Shown piece by piece: positions 27,563 to 37,313 of a DNA stretch of 64,000 bases (its first letter is position 1; each line of letters begins with the position of its first letter). Under the pieces are notes generated by a model. It saw only the letters and a program-made list of their open reading frames with translations, was not told the DNA's origin and did no database searches. A program made the position numbers and the translations under genes. This DNA is from Parapontixanthobacter sp963736595 (GTDB lineage: Bacteria; Pseudomonadota; Alphaproteobacteria; Sphingomonadales; Sphingomonadaceae): assembly GCA_963736595.1 (NCBI GenBank), contig CAVTPG010000002.1, forward strand, positions 496,001 to 560,000, given 5' to 3'.

Positions 27563-28033
27563 TTATCGCGCGGAAGTTTGCGAGGGCGATCCGGAGCCAT
27601 TGCCATTGCCATTTTGCGCATCATTGCTGCGTGTTGGGCTGTCTGTGTTTTCCGGCACGATGGCCTGTTCCTGCACTGGACTCGTATCCGGCCTGCTCGG
27701 CAAATCGGGCACGACCCCGGCATCGACCAAGGGATCACTGGTGGCATTGGGTTGCTCGCTCGGCTCGACCGTCGCGGTGGCTTCAGGAACCGCCTGCGCA
27801 TCGGCCAGCCGGGTCCGCTCGTTAACAATGCTGGCCAAGCCGACCAGCAACAGCATCAGCGCGATCCCGCTGCCGCCGATCTGCAACCGCTGCACCGCCT
27901 GCTGCCCCGACAAAGTCGCTTTCTGAAAGCCGAGACGATGCGCATTATCGCCGCTGCGCCGATTGCCGCGCTGCTTGGCTTCGCGTTTCGACAGGGCCGT
28001 GATGCGGCGCAAGATATCTGAGGTGTTTGCCAT
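27563..28033 (-). CDS. Single-pass membrane protein of unknown function
   Basis: The 156-residue protein starts MANTSDILRRITALSKREAK at the ATG 28033. It has a basic cytoplasmic N-terminus of about 55 residues, one membrane helix (IALMLLLVGLASIV) and a low-complexity Pro/Glu/Ser/Asn tail, presumably periplasmic. I recognise no family. The extension to 28108 has no sequence support. It is immediately upstream of the His-rich lipoprotein gene and probably translated from the same message. Confidence 0.7.
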   Translation of the reverse strand: MANTSDILRRITALSKREAKQRGNRRSGDNAHRLGFQKATLSGQQAVQRLQIGGSGIALMLLLVGLASIVNERTRLADAQAVPEATATVEPSEQPNATSDPLVDAGVVPDLPSRPDTSPVQEQAIVPENTDSPTRSNDAQNGNGNGSGSPSQTSAR

Positions 28034-28185
28034 GATCTCTGCGGTCGAATCTAGGCCAAGTTGGCAGCCAGTCAATGTGTGATGCGAATATGCCAAGGTT
28101 TGCGCCACTTATATGCGGCTCGACATCCTTGTGGGCCGTTTCAAGGCGCTTGTGGACGCTTTTTGCTCGTGGCTGAAAAACGCCC

Positions 28186-29196
28186 TTATTCGCTCAGCCA
28201 ATCAAAGACCGGCAAGCCTTTTTCTCGCAGCCATTCCGGATTGTAAAGCGTTGATAGATAGCGAAAACCAGTGTCGCACAGGATCGTGACGACGCGCGGA
28301 TTTTCGCGGCCCTGCGCGGTCAAATGCTGACCCAGAGCAATGGCTCCGGCAACATTGATGCCCGATGACAGGCCAAGGCACAGACCCTCATCCTGCAGCA
28401 ATTTCGCGACCCATTCGAGGCCTTCCTCATCGGAAATGCGGAATTGGGTATCGATCGGCGCACCTTCCAGATTGGCGGTAATCCGGCCTTGTCCGATGCC
28501 TTCGGCAACCGAAGTGCCTTCCGCTTTCAGCTCGCCATGCGCGAAATAACTATACAGCGCTGCGCCATGCGGATCGGTCAGCGCGATGACGACATTTTCG
28601 TCGCGCTCTTTCAATCCCATGCCGACTCCGGCGATGGTCCCGCCCGTCCCCGCAGCGCACGTGAAACCATCGATTTTGCCGTCCATCTGCTCCCAGATTT
28701 CCACCGCTGTGGCCTCGATATGCACTTTGCGATTGGACAGATTGTCGAACTGGTTGGCCCAGATTGCGCCCTCGGTTTCCTCAGCCAAACGCCTGGAAAC
28801 ATGGACAAAATGGCCAGGGTTGGAAAACGGCGCGGCGGGGACCAACATCAGCTTTGCGCCCAACGCCCGCAACGTATCCATCTTCTCCCGGCTTTGCGTT
28901 TCCGGCATGACGATGATGGTTTTGTAACCCAGCGCATTGGCCACCAGCGCCAGTCCGATTCCGGTATTTCCCGCCGTTCCCTCGACGATCGTCCCGCCTG
29001 CTTTCAGCGCGCCGGACGCCACGGCATCACGGACGATCTGCAGCGCCGCACGGTCTTTTATCGATGCACCGGGATTGGCAAATTCGCACTTACCCCAGAT
29101 CTCGCAACCCGCCGCTTTGCTCGGCCCATCCAGCAGCACAAGCGGCGTATTGCCAATCAAATCAAGCGTATGTCGGGTCGCCGGGGGTGTCGTCAT
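28186..29196 (-). CDS. cysK: Cysteine synthase (O-acetylserine sulfhydrylase family)
   Basis: PLP enzyme forming cysteine from O-acetylserine and sulfide. IGNTPLV at 14-20 and the PLP lysine in NPGASIKDRAA (K47) are visible. The substrate loop EGTAGNTGIGLALVA, the phosphate-binding GTGGTIAGVG, and SSGINVAGAIALG with CDTGFRYLSTLYNPEWL near the C-terminus follow. At 336 residues it is a little longer than classic CysK and resembles the alphaproteobacterial CysK2-like branch. A PLP-dependent variant role in persulfide chemistry cannot be excluded. The gene is monocistronic. Confidence 0.92.
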   Translation of the reverse strand: MTTPPATRHTLDLIGNTPLVLLDGPSKAAGCEIWGKCEFANPGASIKDRAALQIVRDAVASGALKAGGTIVEGTAGNTGIGLALVANALGYKTIIVMPETQSREKMDTLRALGAKLMLVPAAPFSNPGHFVHVSRRLAEETEGAIWANQFDNLSNRKVHIEATAVEIWEQMDGKIDGFTCAAGTGGTIAGVGMGLKERDENVVIALTDPHGAALYSYFAHGELKAEGTSVAEGIGQGRITANLEGAPIDTQFRISDEEGLEWVAKLLQDEGLCLGLSSGINVAGAIALGQHLTAQGRENPRVVTILCDTGFRYLSTLYNPEWLREKGLPVFDWLSE

Positions 29197-29289
29197 AACG
29201 TGCTATTTATGCGCAATCCGGCGCGCCCACAACGCAGTTGCCCTATCACCATTAGTAATCGCGCTTGTGCGATTAGTCTTCGGGCGCGA

Positions 29290-29607
29290 TCAGTCTTCCG
29301 GAGCAATCGCCACTTTCAAGCCGTCAAGGTCGCTTGTGAAAGGCACCTGACAGCTGAGGCGCGACAATTCTGTGCGGTGATCGCTGCTTTCCAGCAGGTC
29401 GTCTTCATCTTCGCTCATCGCAGGCAACTTGTCTTTGAACGCCGGATCGACGTGGATATGGCACGTCGCACACGAACAGCACCCACCGCACAGCGCCAGC
29501 AATTCATCGAAACCATTGTCGCGGATGGCTTCCATGACCGTTAGTCCGTCCTCGACGACGACGCTGGTTTCTTCGCCTTCGCGATTGGTGACATTGAGTG
29601 TAGGCAT
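29290..29607 (-). CDS. Adrenodoxin-type 2Fe-2S ferredoxin
   Basis: Small soluble electron carrier. Cluster ligands follow the vertebrate/bacterial adrenodoxin spacing C-x5-C-x2-C: C40, C46, C49 in CGGCCSCATCH, with the fourth at C86 in RLSCQVPF. Acidic patch DEDDLLES suits docking to a reductase or P450. Two additional cysteines, C43 and C44, sit in the cluster loop. No P450 or isc gene is nearby, so the partner is unknown. Length of 105 residues is standard. Confidence 0.93.
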   Translation of the reverse strand: MPTLNVTNREGEETSVVVEDGLTVMEAIRDNGFDELLALCGGCCSCATCHIHVDPAFKDKLPAMSEDEDDLLESSDHRTELSRLSCQVPFTSDLDGLKVAIAPED

Positions 29608-29735
29608 AGGGGCATGGTCCGTGGCTGCGGCGCTAATTTCGCATTAGCGCAAGGTGACATCAGTCGCGGCTGCTAGGCAAGGGAGCCGGATTTGGCAAGT
29701 ATGACATTGGCCGTCACGACAAGGGCATCGCCGCA

Positions 29736-30353
29736 ATGGGGTTGAGCAGGGAAGCGTTACATCGCGGGCTGGACGCGGTGGCCGCGCAAGAGCCGCAAAT
29801 CGCCAGCGCCCTGACACGCTGCGGTTATCCCGAACCCCGGATACGCGAGCGCGGTTATCGCACCTTGCTACGCACCATCGTCGGGCAACAGGTGAGCGTT
29901 GCGGCCGCCGCTTCCGTTTGGCGCAAGCTGGAGGCGGAGCTTACCGCAGATATGCCGCCGCAAGCGTTGCTCGATCGGGATTACGACAGTTTGCGGGCGT
30001 GTGGATTATCGCGGCAAAAACAAGGCTATGCGCGATCCTTATGCGAGCTTGTGGTAGCTGACGAATTGCATCTCGATGCGCTGCCGCAGGATGATGAAGC
30101 TGCCATTGTGGAATTGATCAAAGTTAAGGGCATCGGGCGATGGTCGGCGGAGATTTATCTGCTCTTTGCCGAGGGGCGACCCGACATCTGGCCCGCTGGC
30201 GATCTGGCGGTGCAAGCGGGATTGGGCAAAATTCTTGGCCATGAAACCCGTCCCGATGAAAAGGCCGTGCGAGCATTGGCAGAACCTTGGCGGCCCCATC
30301 GCGGCGCGGTCGCGATTTTTACCTGGCACGCTTATAATAATCCCGCGCTTTAG
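29736..30353 (+). CDS. DNA-3-methyladenine glycosylase II (HhH-GPD, AlkA-like)
   Basis: Base-excision-repair glycosylase removing alkylated purines. The helix-hairpin-helix LIKVKGIGRWSAEIYLLF (about 127-144) is followed by the catalytic aspartate in WPAGDLAVQ (D156). The N-terminal RTLLRTIVGQQVSVAAA is the usual first conserved block. At 205 residues it lacks the N-terminal AlkA domain and corresponds to the short glycosylase form. It is divergent from the ferredoxin gene on the other strand. Confidence 0.9.
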   Translation: MGLSREALHRGLDAVAAQEPQIASALTRCGYPEPRIRERGYRTLLRTIVGQQVSVAAAASVWRKLEAELTADMPPQALLDRDYDSLRACGLSRQKQGYARSLCELVVADELHLDALPQDDEAAIVELIKVKGIGRWSAEIYLLFAEGRPDIWPAGDLAVQAGLGKILGHETRPDEKAVRALAEPWRPHRGAVAIFTWHAYNNPAL

Positions 30354-30450
30354 CAGCCAAATAGCGCGGCTTTAGCGCCTTCCCCTCTTGCCCGGTGGCA
30401 GCTACGCCATATCTTCAGCATTCCAGCTCTCGTCAACACATCGGATTTCC

Positions 30451-32424
30451 ATGCCCAAAACTTTGCACGACACTCCGCTTATTCCGCCACTTATTCCGCG
30501 CGAACATCTGTTCGGCAATCCGACCCGCGCGGGTGGTCAGATCAGCCCGGATGGTCAGTGGCTTAGCTGGCTTGCACCCGATAATGGCGTGTTAAATGTC
30601 TGGATGGCACCGCGCGATAAGCCCGACGATGCGCGCGTTATGACCAAGTCCACCGACCGCCCGATCAGCAGCTATAGCTGGTCGCCCAATTCGGACAGCT
30701 TGCTTTACATTCAGGACAAGGATGGCGATGAAAATTACCTGCTTTATCAAGTCGATGTTGCAAGCGGTGAAGAACGCACCTTAACTCCGTTCGAGGATAC
30801 GCGGGTTCAGATCGTTGGCGCATCCGAGCATATTCGCGACACTATTCTGGTTGGCCTGAACAATCGCGATGCACGCTATCACGATATCTGGTCGCTTAAC
30901 CTGGAAAGTGGCGATCTGACGCTGGTTTACGAAAACACCTCATATGCCGGTTTTCTGTCCGATGACGATTTGCAGCTGCGATTGGCCATCCGTCCGAACG
31001 AGGCAGGCGGGCAGGACTTCTTCCATATTGTCGACGGGACAGTTGAAGACGAGCCGTTCATCGCCACCGGACTGGATGATGCGCTGACCACCGGCCCAGC
31101 TGGATTTACCAGAGATGGCAGCACCTTGTACTGGCTCGACAGCCGGAACCGCGACACCGCTGCCCTCACTGCCGTGGATGTCGCGAGCGGTGATACCCGC
31201 GTAGTGGCAGAAAATGAGCAGGCCGATATTGGCGGCACGATCCGCGACCGGAAAAGCGGCGAGGTTCTGGCATATTCGGTCAATTACCTGCGCACCCAAT
31301 GGGAAGCTCTGGACGCGAAAATCGGCGCATCGCTCGATTGGCTTGGCGAGCGATTGAAAGGCGATTTCGGCATTTCCAGTCGCACCGACGATGATAGCAT
31401 CTGGATCGTGTGGAACGACCCGCTGACTGCGCCCTCCCGCACCTTTATCTATAACCGCAAAGCCGACACGCTGACTGATTTTTATACTGGCCGACCGGAG
31501 CTGGAAGGCGCGGCCCTGCAACCGATGCACACGCTGGAAATCAAGGCACGCGACGGGCTGACCTTGCCCAGCTATCTGACACTGCCACCTGCCAGCGATC
31601 CTGAGCATAGCGGCGTGCCGCAGGCCCCCGTGCCGATGGTCCTGCTGGTGCATGGCGGACCGTGGGCGCGCGATTCCTACGGGTTCAATTCCTATCACCA
31701 ATGGCTCGCCAATCGCGGATATGCCGTGCTGTCGGTGAATTTTCGCGGGTCCACCGGGTTCGGCAAAAGCTTCATCGAAGCGGCCAATCTGGAATGGGGC
31801 GCAAAGATGCATGACGATCTGATCGACGCGGTCGAGTGGGCCGTGGATCAGGGCATTGCGGAGCGCGACAAGATCGCGATCATGGGCGGATCCTATGGCG
31901 GTTATGCCGCGCTTGCCGGGCTGACCTTCACGCCCGAAGTTTTTGCCTGCGGCGTCGATATTGTCGGTCCGTCCAATCTGGAAACATTGCTGGAGACGAT
32001 CCCGCCATATTGGGAGCCGGTCGTCCGTCAATTCCACGACCGGATGGGCAATCCGAACACCGATGATGGATTGAAAATGTTGAAAGACCGCTCGCCGCTG
32101 CACAGCGCGGACAAGATCGTCCGCCCGCTGCTAATCGGGCAAGGCGCAAACGATCCGCGCGTCAATCAGGCGGAAAGCGACCAGATCGTGGCCGCAATGG
32201 AGGCCAAGGAAATCCCGGTCACCTACATCCTCTACCCGGATGAAGGTCACGGCTTTGCCAAGCCCGAAAACAGTATCGCATTCAATGCCATTACTGAAAA
32301 CTTCCTCGCCACCTGCCTTGGCGGACGCGCGGAGCCAGTCGGCGAAACCGTCACCAAATCGAATGCGGAAATTGTCACTGGCGAGGAATTCGTGCGCGGT
32401 TTGACCGATCCGGCGAAAGCCTAG
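30451..32424 (+). CDS. S9 family prolyl-oligopeptidase-type peptidase
   Basis: Serine peptidase with an N-terminal beta-propeller (WD/TolB-like repeats such as SWSPNSDSLLYIQDKDGDENYLL) and a C-terminal alpha/beta hydrolase. The catalytic triad is visible: S481 in MGGSYGGYAAL, D568 in GANDPRVNQAES and H600 in DEGHGFAKPEN. No signal peptide is seen from MPKTLHDTPLIPP, so it is probably cytosolic. The ATG at 30451 is chosen because upstream residues lack similarity and a ribosome site. Length 657 is normal for the S9C group. It leads the SDR gene by 38 bases. Confidence 0.9.
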   Translation: MPKTLHDTPLIPPLIPREHLFGNPTRAGGQISPDGQWLSWLAPDNGVLNVWMAPRDKPDDARVMTKSTDRPISSYSWSPNSDSLLYIQDKDGDENYLLYQVDVASGEERTLTPFEDTRVQIVGASEHIRDTILVGLNNRDARYHDIWSLNLESGDLTLVYENTSYAGFLSDDDLQLRLAIRPNEAGGQDFFHIVDGTVEDEPFIATGLDDALTTGPAGFTRDGSTLYWLDSRNRDTAALTAVDVASGDTRVVAENEQADIGGTIRDRKSGEVLAYSVNYLRTQWEALDAKIGASLDWLGERLKGDFGISSRTDDDSIWIVWNDPLTAPSRTFIYNRKADTLTDFYTGRPELEGAALQPMHTLEIKARDGLTLPSYLTLPPASDPEHSGVPQAPVPMVLLVHGGPWARDSYGFNSYHQWLANRGYAVLSVNFRGSTGFGKSFIEAANLEWGAKMHDDLIDAVEWAVDQGIAERDKIAIMGGSYGGYAALAGLTFTPEVFACGVDIVGPSNLETLLETIPPYWEPVVRQFHDRMGNPNTDDGLKMLKDRSPLHSADKIVRPLLIGQGANDPRVNQAESDQIVAAMEAKEIPVTYILYPDEGHGFAKPENSIAFNAITENFLATCLGGRAEPVGETVTKSNAEIVTGEEFVRGLTDPAKA

Positions 32425-32462
32425 ATAGAGCGGCTTTAAGACAGCACCATAAGCGAGAGACC

Positions 32463-33269
32463 ATGAGCGAGCGCAAAGCGATTTTTATCACCGGCGGCGG
32501 GTCCGGTATCGGACGCGCAATCGCGCAGCATTTCGGCAATCGCGGCTGGTTCGTCGGATTGGGCGATATCGACCGGCTGGGGATGGAAGCGACACAGGAT
32601 GGTTTGCCGCGCGGCTTCTCCTACATCCACGAATTCGATGTGCGCAACCGCCCTGCCTGGGATGAAGCGCTGGCGACATTTTCCAGAGCGACCGGCGGAC
32701 GCATCGATGTGCTGGTCAACAATGCCGGCATCCCCATCGGCGGACCTTTGGCCGAACATTCTCAGGATGAAATCGACCGCTGTCTGGACATTAATTTGAA
32801 GGGCGTTCTCTACGGTGCGCAAGCCGCTTTTCCGCACCTTAAGGAGGCCGCGCCGGGAAGCTGCCTGCTCAACATCGCCAGCGCAGCGGGCATTTATGGC
32901 TCGGGCGGGATGAGCGTTTATTGCGCAACAAAATTCGGCGTGCGCGGCGTAACCGAAAGTCTTGACGCGGAATGGGCGGAACACGGGATCAAGGTGTGCG
33001 ACCTGATGCCCAGCTTCATCGACACGCCTTTGCTCGACAAGCTGCCGAATGCGCATACCAACGAGGCGGTCCGCGATCAGGTGACGCAAGCGGGGCTGGA
33101 AATTACGCCGGTCGAGGAGGTCGCCAAGGCGGCATGGGACGCCGTGCATGGCAATGATCTGCATACGGTGGTGGGCAAGACGGCCAAGAGCCTACGTTTT
33201 GCAGCGCGCTGGATGCCGGGGCGCTTGCGAAAGATGTCCCGTCAAAGTCCGCGCGTTATGGGCCGCTAG
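32463..33269 (+). CDS. Short-chain dehydrogenase/reductase
   Basis: NAD(P)-dependent oxidoreductase of unknown substrate. Cofactor motif TGGGSGIG at 10-17, NNAG at 86-89, catalytic S140, Y153 and K157 (YCATK) are in place. The acidic D at 35 after the second strand (VGLGDIDRL) favours NAD over NADP. After PSFIDTPL the protein ends in a basic C-terminal tail (ARWMPGRLRKMSRQSPR), perhaps membrane-associated. It lies just downstream of the S9 peptidase. Confidence 0.9.
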   Translation: MSERKAIFITGGGSGIGRAIAQHFGNRGWFVGLGDIDRLGMEATQDGLPRGFSYIHEFDVRNRPAWDEALATFSRATGGRIDVLVNNAGIPIGGPLAEHSQDEIDRCLDINLKGVLYGAQAAFPHLKEAAPGSCLLNIASAAGIYGSGGMSVYCATKFGVRGVTESLDAEWAEHGIKVCDLMPSFIDTPLLDKLPNAHTNEAVRDQVTQAGLEITPVEEVAKAAWDAVHGNDLHTVVGKTAKSLRFAARWMPGRLRKMSRQSPRVMGR

Positions 33270-33293
33270 GCGCTGCCTGAGTTTGCGCCCGGA

Positions 33294-33593
33294 CTAAAGC
33301 AGCGCGTCGATCGATTTGGCCATTTTCATATCGCGCAGTGACAATCCGCCGTTGTCGCCCGCATCATGCGTCGTCAGCGTGACTTCGACCCGGTTATAGA
33401 CATTGAACCATTCGGGATGATGATCCTGCTGCTCGGCCAGAAACGCGACCCGCGTCATGAATGCAAAAGCCTCGCTGAAATCGGCAAAGGTAAATTTACG
33501 CTCGATGGCCTGCCCGTCCCGGCATAGCGTCCATTCCTTCAAGGCAGACAGCCAGCTTTCGCGCTCGGTTTGCGTCAGTTCGGCAACGGTCAT
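33294..33593 (-). CDS. phhB: 4a-hydroxytetrahydrobiopterin dehydratase
   Basis: Recycles the pterin cofactor of aromatic amino acid hydroxylases. The 99-residue protein shows FNVYNRVEVTLTTHDAGG-type strands and the catalytic histidine cluster EQQDHHPEWFNVYN. GGAG lies upstream of the ATG at 33593 (TAGGAGAG, spacing about 7). No phenylalanine hydroxylase gene is seen in the window, so it may act with an unlinked enzyme. Convergent with the SDR gene. Confidence 0.93.
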   Translation of the reverse strand: MTVAELTQTERESWLSALKEWTLCRDGQAIERKFTFADFSEAFAFMTRVAFLAEQQDHHPEWFNVYNRVEVTLTTHDAGDNGGLSLRDMKMAKSIDALL

Positions 33594-33653
33594 TCGCGTC
33601 TCTCCTAAGCCCTTGCTTGTGGCACTCGCGCCTTTCCCCTATCTCGCTCGCCC

Positions 33654-34238
33654 ATGCAAGCCTGCTCCTTATCTGCGACCGATCTCGCCTGCCGCAGAGG
33701 TGACCGGATCATCTTTCGGGCGATCGACGTGTCGCTTGGATCAGGCGAGGCATTACACGTCACCGGACCCAACGGGATCGGCAAGTCCAGCTTGCTCAGG
33801 ATATTGGCAGGTTTGCTACGTCCTTTTGCCGGATCGGTAGAGCGCATGGGGACCGTCGGTTTGCTCGACGAGCGTCCTGCCCTTGATACACAAATATCGC
33901 TGCGCAACGCGCTCAAATTCTGGAGCGGTGTCGATGGGTGCGCGGACGCGTCGGCCTGTCTTGCGGCATTGTCATTAAACGCGCTGATGGATGTTCCCGT
34001 GCGGTATCTGTCGACCGGCCAGAAAAAGCGCGCCGCATTCGCCCGGTTGCTTGGTCAGAGCGCGCCGGTTTGGCTGCTGGATGAGCCGCTTAACGGGTTG
34101 GATGATACGGCGCAGCGGCAAGTCGAGGCACTGATCGCGCAGCATTGCAGCGATGGCGGCCTGTGCATTGTAGCTTCACATCAGGCGATTGCTTTGCCGA
34201 ATGCGCAGACGCTCGCGCTGAAAGACTACGCATCGTGA
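33654..34238 (+). CDS. ccmA: Heme exporter ATPase CcmA
   Basis: ATP-binding subunit of the CcmABCD complex for cytochrome c maturation. The Walker A GPNGIGKSSLLRIL, a signature region YLSTGQKKRAAFARLL and Walker B WLLDEPLNGLDDTAQRQ are present. Length 194 is normal for CcmA. It overlaps ccmB by four bases (GTGA), so translation is coupled. Confidence 0.94.
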   Translation: MQACSLSATDLACRRGDRIIFRAIDVSLGSGEALHVTGPNGIGKSSLLRILAGLLRPFAGSVERMGTVGLLDERPALDTQISLRNALKFWSGVDGCADASACLAALSLNALMDVPVRYLSTGQKKRAAFARLLGQSAPVWLLDEPLNGLDDTAQRQVEALIAQHCSDGGLCIVASHQAIALPNAQTLALKDYAS

Positions 34239-34888
34239 TCTGGCAATTGTTAAAGCGCGACCTTGCTTTGCTGCTACCCGGCGGGCGTCAGGGCGCAAGC
34301 GTGTTGCCGCTCTTGTTCTTCGTGTCGGTCGCGATGTTGATGCCGTTTGCCATTGGGCCGCAACCCGAATTGCTGGCGCGTACAGGTGGCGGAATCATCT
34401 GGGTTGCAGCACTGTTGGCCTCAATTCTGCCGTTAGAGCGGATCGTCAGTCACGACCTCGACAACGGTGTGTTCGACCAGTTTGCCGTGCGCGGAATTGC
34501 CGAGGAGACGGCGCTATCCGTCCGGCTGCTGGCGCATTGGCTAGGCTTTGCACCACTATTGCTCATCGCTTGTTTTCCAGCTGCCGCTCTGCTCAATCTC
34601 GATGGTCCGACTGTGCGGATCGTATTGCTGGGATTGCTGGCCGGAACACCGGGACTTGCGGCCATCGGACTGATGATCGCTTGCCTCACTGCAGGGTTAC
34701 GCGGCGGCGCAGCGCTGGCCGGATTGATGGTCATTCCGCTTGCCATCCCGATCCTGATTTTCGGAGCTGGCGCTTTGTCCAAGCCCGATAGCGCCGGGAT
34801 TGCGATCACCGCAGCGATTAGTCTTGCCTTGTGCGCGCTTGCACCCTTTATTTCGGGCGCAGCAATCCGGGCCGTGCGCGAGGAATAG
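34235..34888 (+). CDS. ccmB: Heme exporter permease CcmB
   Basis: Membrane subunit paired with CcmA. The GTG at 34235 gives MIWQLLKRDLALLLPGGRQG, the standard CcmB beginning, and forms a GTGA overlap with the ccmA stop. Six hydrophobic segments and the loop SHDLDNGVFDQF (LxxDxxxG motif) fit the family. ccmC, ccmD, ccmE and the haem lyase genes are not in this window, so this system is split across the chromosome. Confidence 0.93.
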   Translation: MIWQLLKRDLALLLPGGRQGASVLPLLFFVSVAMLMPFAIGPQPELLARTGGGIIWVAALLASILPLERIVSHDLDNGVFDQFAVRGIAEETALSVRLLAHWLGFAPLLLIACFPAAALLNLDGPTVRIVLLGLLAGTPGLAAIGLMIACLTAGLRGGAALAGLMVIPLAIPILIFGAGALSKPDSAGIAITAAISLALCALAPFISGAAIRAVREE

Positions 34889-34906
34889 CGAGCGCCACTC
34901 TGGCAA

Positions 34907-35740
34907 TCACACCTGATGATAAGGCGGGTTGTGCAAGCCGGTTTCGCTTTGCGTGAAGATCTCATTGCCTGTTTCGGTAATGCCGATGGAATGTTCAAAT
35001 TGCGCAGAAAGCGATTTGTCGCGCGTTACCGCCGTCCATCCATCGCGCAGCAGTTTGGCATGGGGCTTACCCAAATTTATCATCGGCTCGATCGTGAAAA
35101 ACATACCCGGTTTCAGCTCCGGCCCGGTCCCTGCCCGTCCGGCGTGAACGACTTCCGGCGCATCGTGAAACAGGCGACCAAGCCCATGCCCGCAAAATTC
35201 GCGCACCACGCCATAGCGATGCTGCTCCGCGTGCTGCTGGATCACCGCCGATACATCACCCATCCGTGCGCCGGGTTGCGCCGCTTCGATGCCTTTCATC
35301 AGGCACTCGTAAGTCACATCGACCAAACGGCGCGCCTTTAGCGGCACATCACCGACCAGATACATCCGGCTGGTGTCGCCGTGCCATCCATCGAGCAACG
35401 GGGTCACGTCGATGTTAAGAATGTCGCCCTCTTTTAAAGCCTTCTCGCCCGGAATACCGTGACAGATCACATGGTTGATCGAGATGCAGCAGCTATGTGC
35501 ATAGCCGCGATAACCCATCGTTGCTGGAACCGCGCCCGCATCCAGCATCATGGAGCGTGCGATGTCGTCGAGCGCGCCAGTCGTAACGCCCGGACGCACT
35601 TCGGCAACCAAAGCATCGAGGATACTCGCGGCGAGCTTTCCCGCCTTGCGCATACCCTCGAAACCTTCCGGCCCGTGCAGTTTGATGGACCCGTCACGAT
35701 AGACGGTCTGCTCGCTGTCGATCACTTGATATTCGGTCAT
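34907..35740 (-). CDS. map: Type I methionine aminopeptidase
   Basis: Removes N-terminal methionine co-translationally. Metal ligands lie in NIDVTPLLDGWHGDTSRMY, FCGHGLGRLFHDAPEV and MFFTIEPMINLG, and the substrate-site SINHVICHGIP is present. The ATG at 35740 (MTEYQVIDSEQTVYRDG) is used. A longer reading to 35905 has no homology. No Shine-Dalgarno sequence is visible upstream. The 277-residue length fits. Its start lies 71 bases from the divergent M17 peptidase gene. Confidence 0.95.
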   Translation of the reverse strand: MTEYQVIDSEQTVYRDGSIKLHGPEGFEGMRKAGKLAASILDALVAEVRPGVTTGALDDIARSMMLDAGAVPATMGYRGYAHSCCISINHVICHGIPGEKALKEGDILNIDVTPLLDGWHGDTSRMYLVGDVPLKARRLVDVTYECLMKGIEAAQPGARMGDVSAVIQQHAEQHRYGVVREFCGHGLGRLFHDAPEVVHAGRAGTGPELKPGMFFTIEPMINLGKPHAKLLRDGWTAVTRDKSLSAQFEHSIGITETGNEIFTQSETGLHNPPYHQV

Positions 35741-35810
35741 GCGGGCTATGTAATATGCTTGCTTCGGAAAAGCGAGCTTGGAACATTCGGCAATGGCGTT
35801 ACTAAGGCGT

Positions 35811-37211
35811 ATGGATGACAAAAAACCACTGATAGAAGCCGACCGCGGACAGGACGCGACTGCCATAAACCTCGTCAATAGCGAGGGGTTCAATGACTGG
35901 AGCAAAAGCCTGAGCGAAGCGCAGCGCGCCGTTCTGGCAGCGCAGAAATTCGACGGTAGCGGCTATCAAGTTGCGATCGTCCCCGATGGCTCAGGCTGGT
36001 TTGCCGTTGGCGGGGTTGCCAATCCTAACGACGTGTCGAGCTGGTGCCTGGCCAAGCTGGCAGAGGAATTGCCAGCGGGAACGTATCGCATGGCCAATGC
36101 GGAGCTTGATGATGGCATCGCACCGGCGTTCCACGGTTGGCAGACCGCACAATACCGCTTCGGACGCTATTTCAGCGATGACAAGGTAACCGGGCCGCGC
36201 GTTCTTGTGACCAAGCAAGTTGCCGCCATCGACGAAGCGATCGCCGAAGCTTCGGCCGATATGCTCGTGCGCGATCTGGTCAATACGCCAGCCGAAGATA
36301 TGGGGCCAGCTGCGTTGGAAGCTGAGATCGAGCGACTTGCGAAAACTTTTAAGGCAAAGGTCGAAGTGACAAGCGGCGACGCTTTGGAACAAGGGTTTCC
36401 GATGGTTCATGCGGTCGGACGCGCGGCTGCACGTCACCACGCGCCGCGCCATATGCACCTTGTCTGGGGCGATGAAGGCCATCCGGTCGTCGCTATTGTC
36501 GGCAAAGGCGTATGTTTCGATTCAGGCGGGCTGGACGTAAAGTCCGCCTCTGGCATGAAGTTCATGAAGAAGGACATGGGCGGCGCGGCTCATGCCATCG
36601 CTCTGGGCGAATTGATTATGCAAGCCGGTTTACCGGTTAGGTTGCATTTGCTCGTGCCTGCCGTCGAAAACGCCATTTCCAGCAATGCTTTTCGTCCGGG
36701 TGATGTGCTGAACAGCCGCAAGGGCATTACCGTGGAAATCGGCAATACCGATGCGGAAGGCCGGTTGATACTCGGCGATGCTCTGACCCGCGCGAGCGAA
36801 GAGCAGCCTGAGCTGATCATGGATTTTGCAACTCTGACAGGTGCTGCGCGCGTTGCGCTTGGTCCGGATTTTGCCGCCTTGATGACGCGGCAGGACAAGA
36901 CCGCGGACGATCTTATTGCGGCAGGCCGTACTTGCGATGACGAGCCGTGGCGTTTGCCTTTGCCAGCCATCTACGCCGAATGGCTTAGCTCGGACATTGC
37001 CGATACCAACAACGCGCATTCCAATTCTTTTGCCGGAGCCAGTGTCGCAGGGCTGTTCCTCGATAAATTCGTTGGCGAAAACATCGACTGGGCGCATTTC
37101 GACACTTTTGCATGGCGTCCCACCGCCAAGCCCGGTCGTTCCAAAGGCGGCGCTGCCTATGGCTTGCGAGCGGCCTATCATATGCTGCGCGCGCGCTACC
37201 CCTCATCGTAA
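35811..37211 (+). CDS. M17 leucyl aminopeptidase family protein
   Basis: Dinuclear-metal exopeptidase that trims N-terminal residues in the cytosol. Signature IVGKGVCFDSGGLDVKSAS (metal-binding K and D), MKKDMGGAAHA, and NTDAEGRLILGDAL, the M17 hallmark, are complete. The N-terminal domain is poorly conserved, as usual. ATG at 35811 (MDDKKPLIEADRG) is used because AAGG lies just upstream. ATG 35793 is possible. Divergent from map. Confidence 0.93.
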   Translation: MDDKKPLIEADRGQDATAINLVNSEGFNDWSKSLSEAQRAVLAAQKFDGSGYQVAIVPDGSGWFAVGGVANPNDVSSWCLAKLAEELPAGTYRMANAELDDGIAPAFHGWQTAQYRFGRYFSDDKVTGPRVLVTKQVAAIDEAIAEASADMLVRDLVNTPAEDMGPAALEAEIERLAKTFKAKVEVTSGDALEQGFPMVHAVGRAAARHHAPRHMHLVWGDEGHPVVAIVGKGVCFDSGGLDVKSASGMKFMKKDMGGAAHAIALGELIMQAGLPVRLHLLVPAVENAISSNAFRPGDVLNSRKGITVEIGNTDAEGRLILGDALTRASEEQPELIMDFATLTGAARVALGPDFAALMTRQDKTADDLIAAGRTCDDEPWRLPLPAIYAEWLSSDIADTNNAHSNSFAGASVAGLFLDKFVGENIDWAHFDTFAWRPTAKPGRSKGGAAYGLRAAYHMLRARYPSS

Positions 37212-37313
37212 TCCGACCGTAACCAAGCTGCGTAACTTGCCCGAATGACAAGCCATGTATAAGCGGTTGCGATTGCTGCGATTGCGCGGCGAATAGCAGA
37301 TAAAGAGACGAAT

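Noticed and set aside
30940..32103. 387-codon open frame antisense to the S9 peptidase
   Set aside because: Shadow of the conserved coding strand. The catalytic triad is read on the plus strand.
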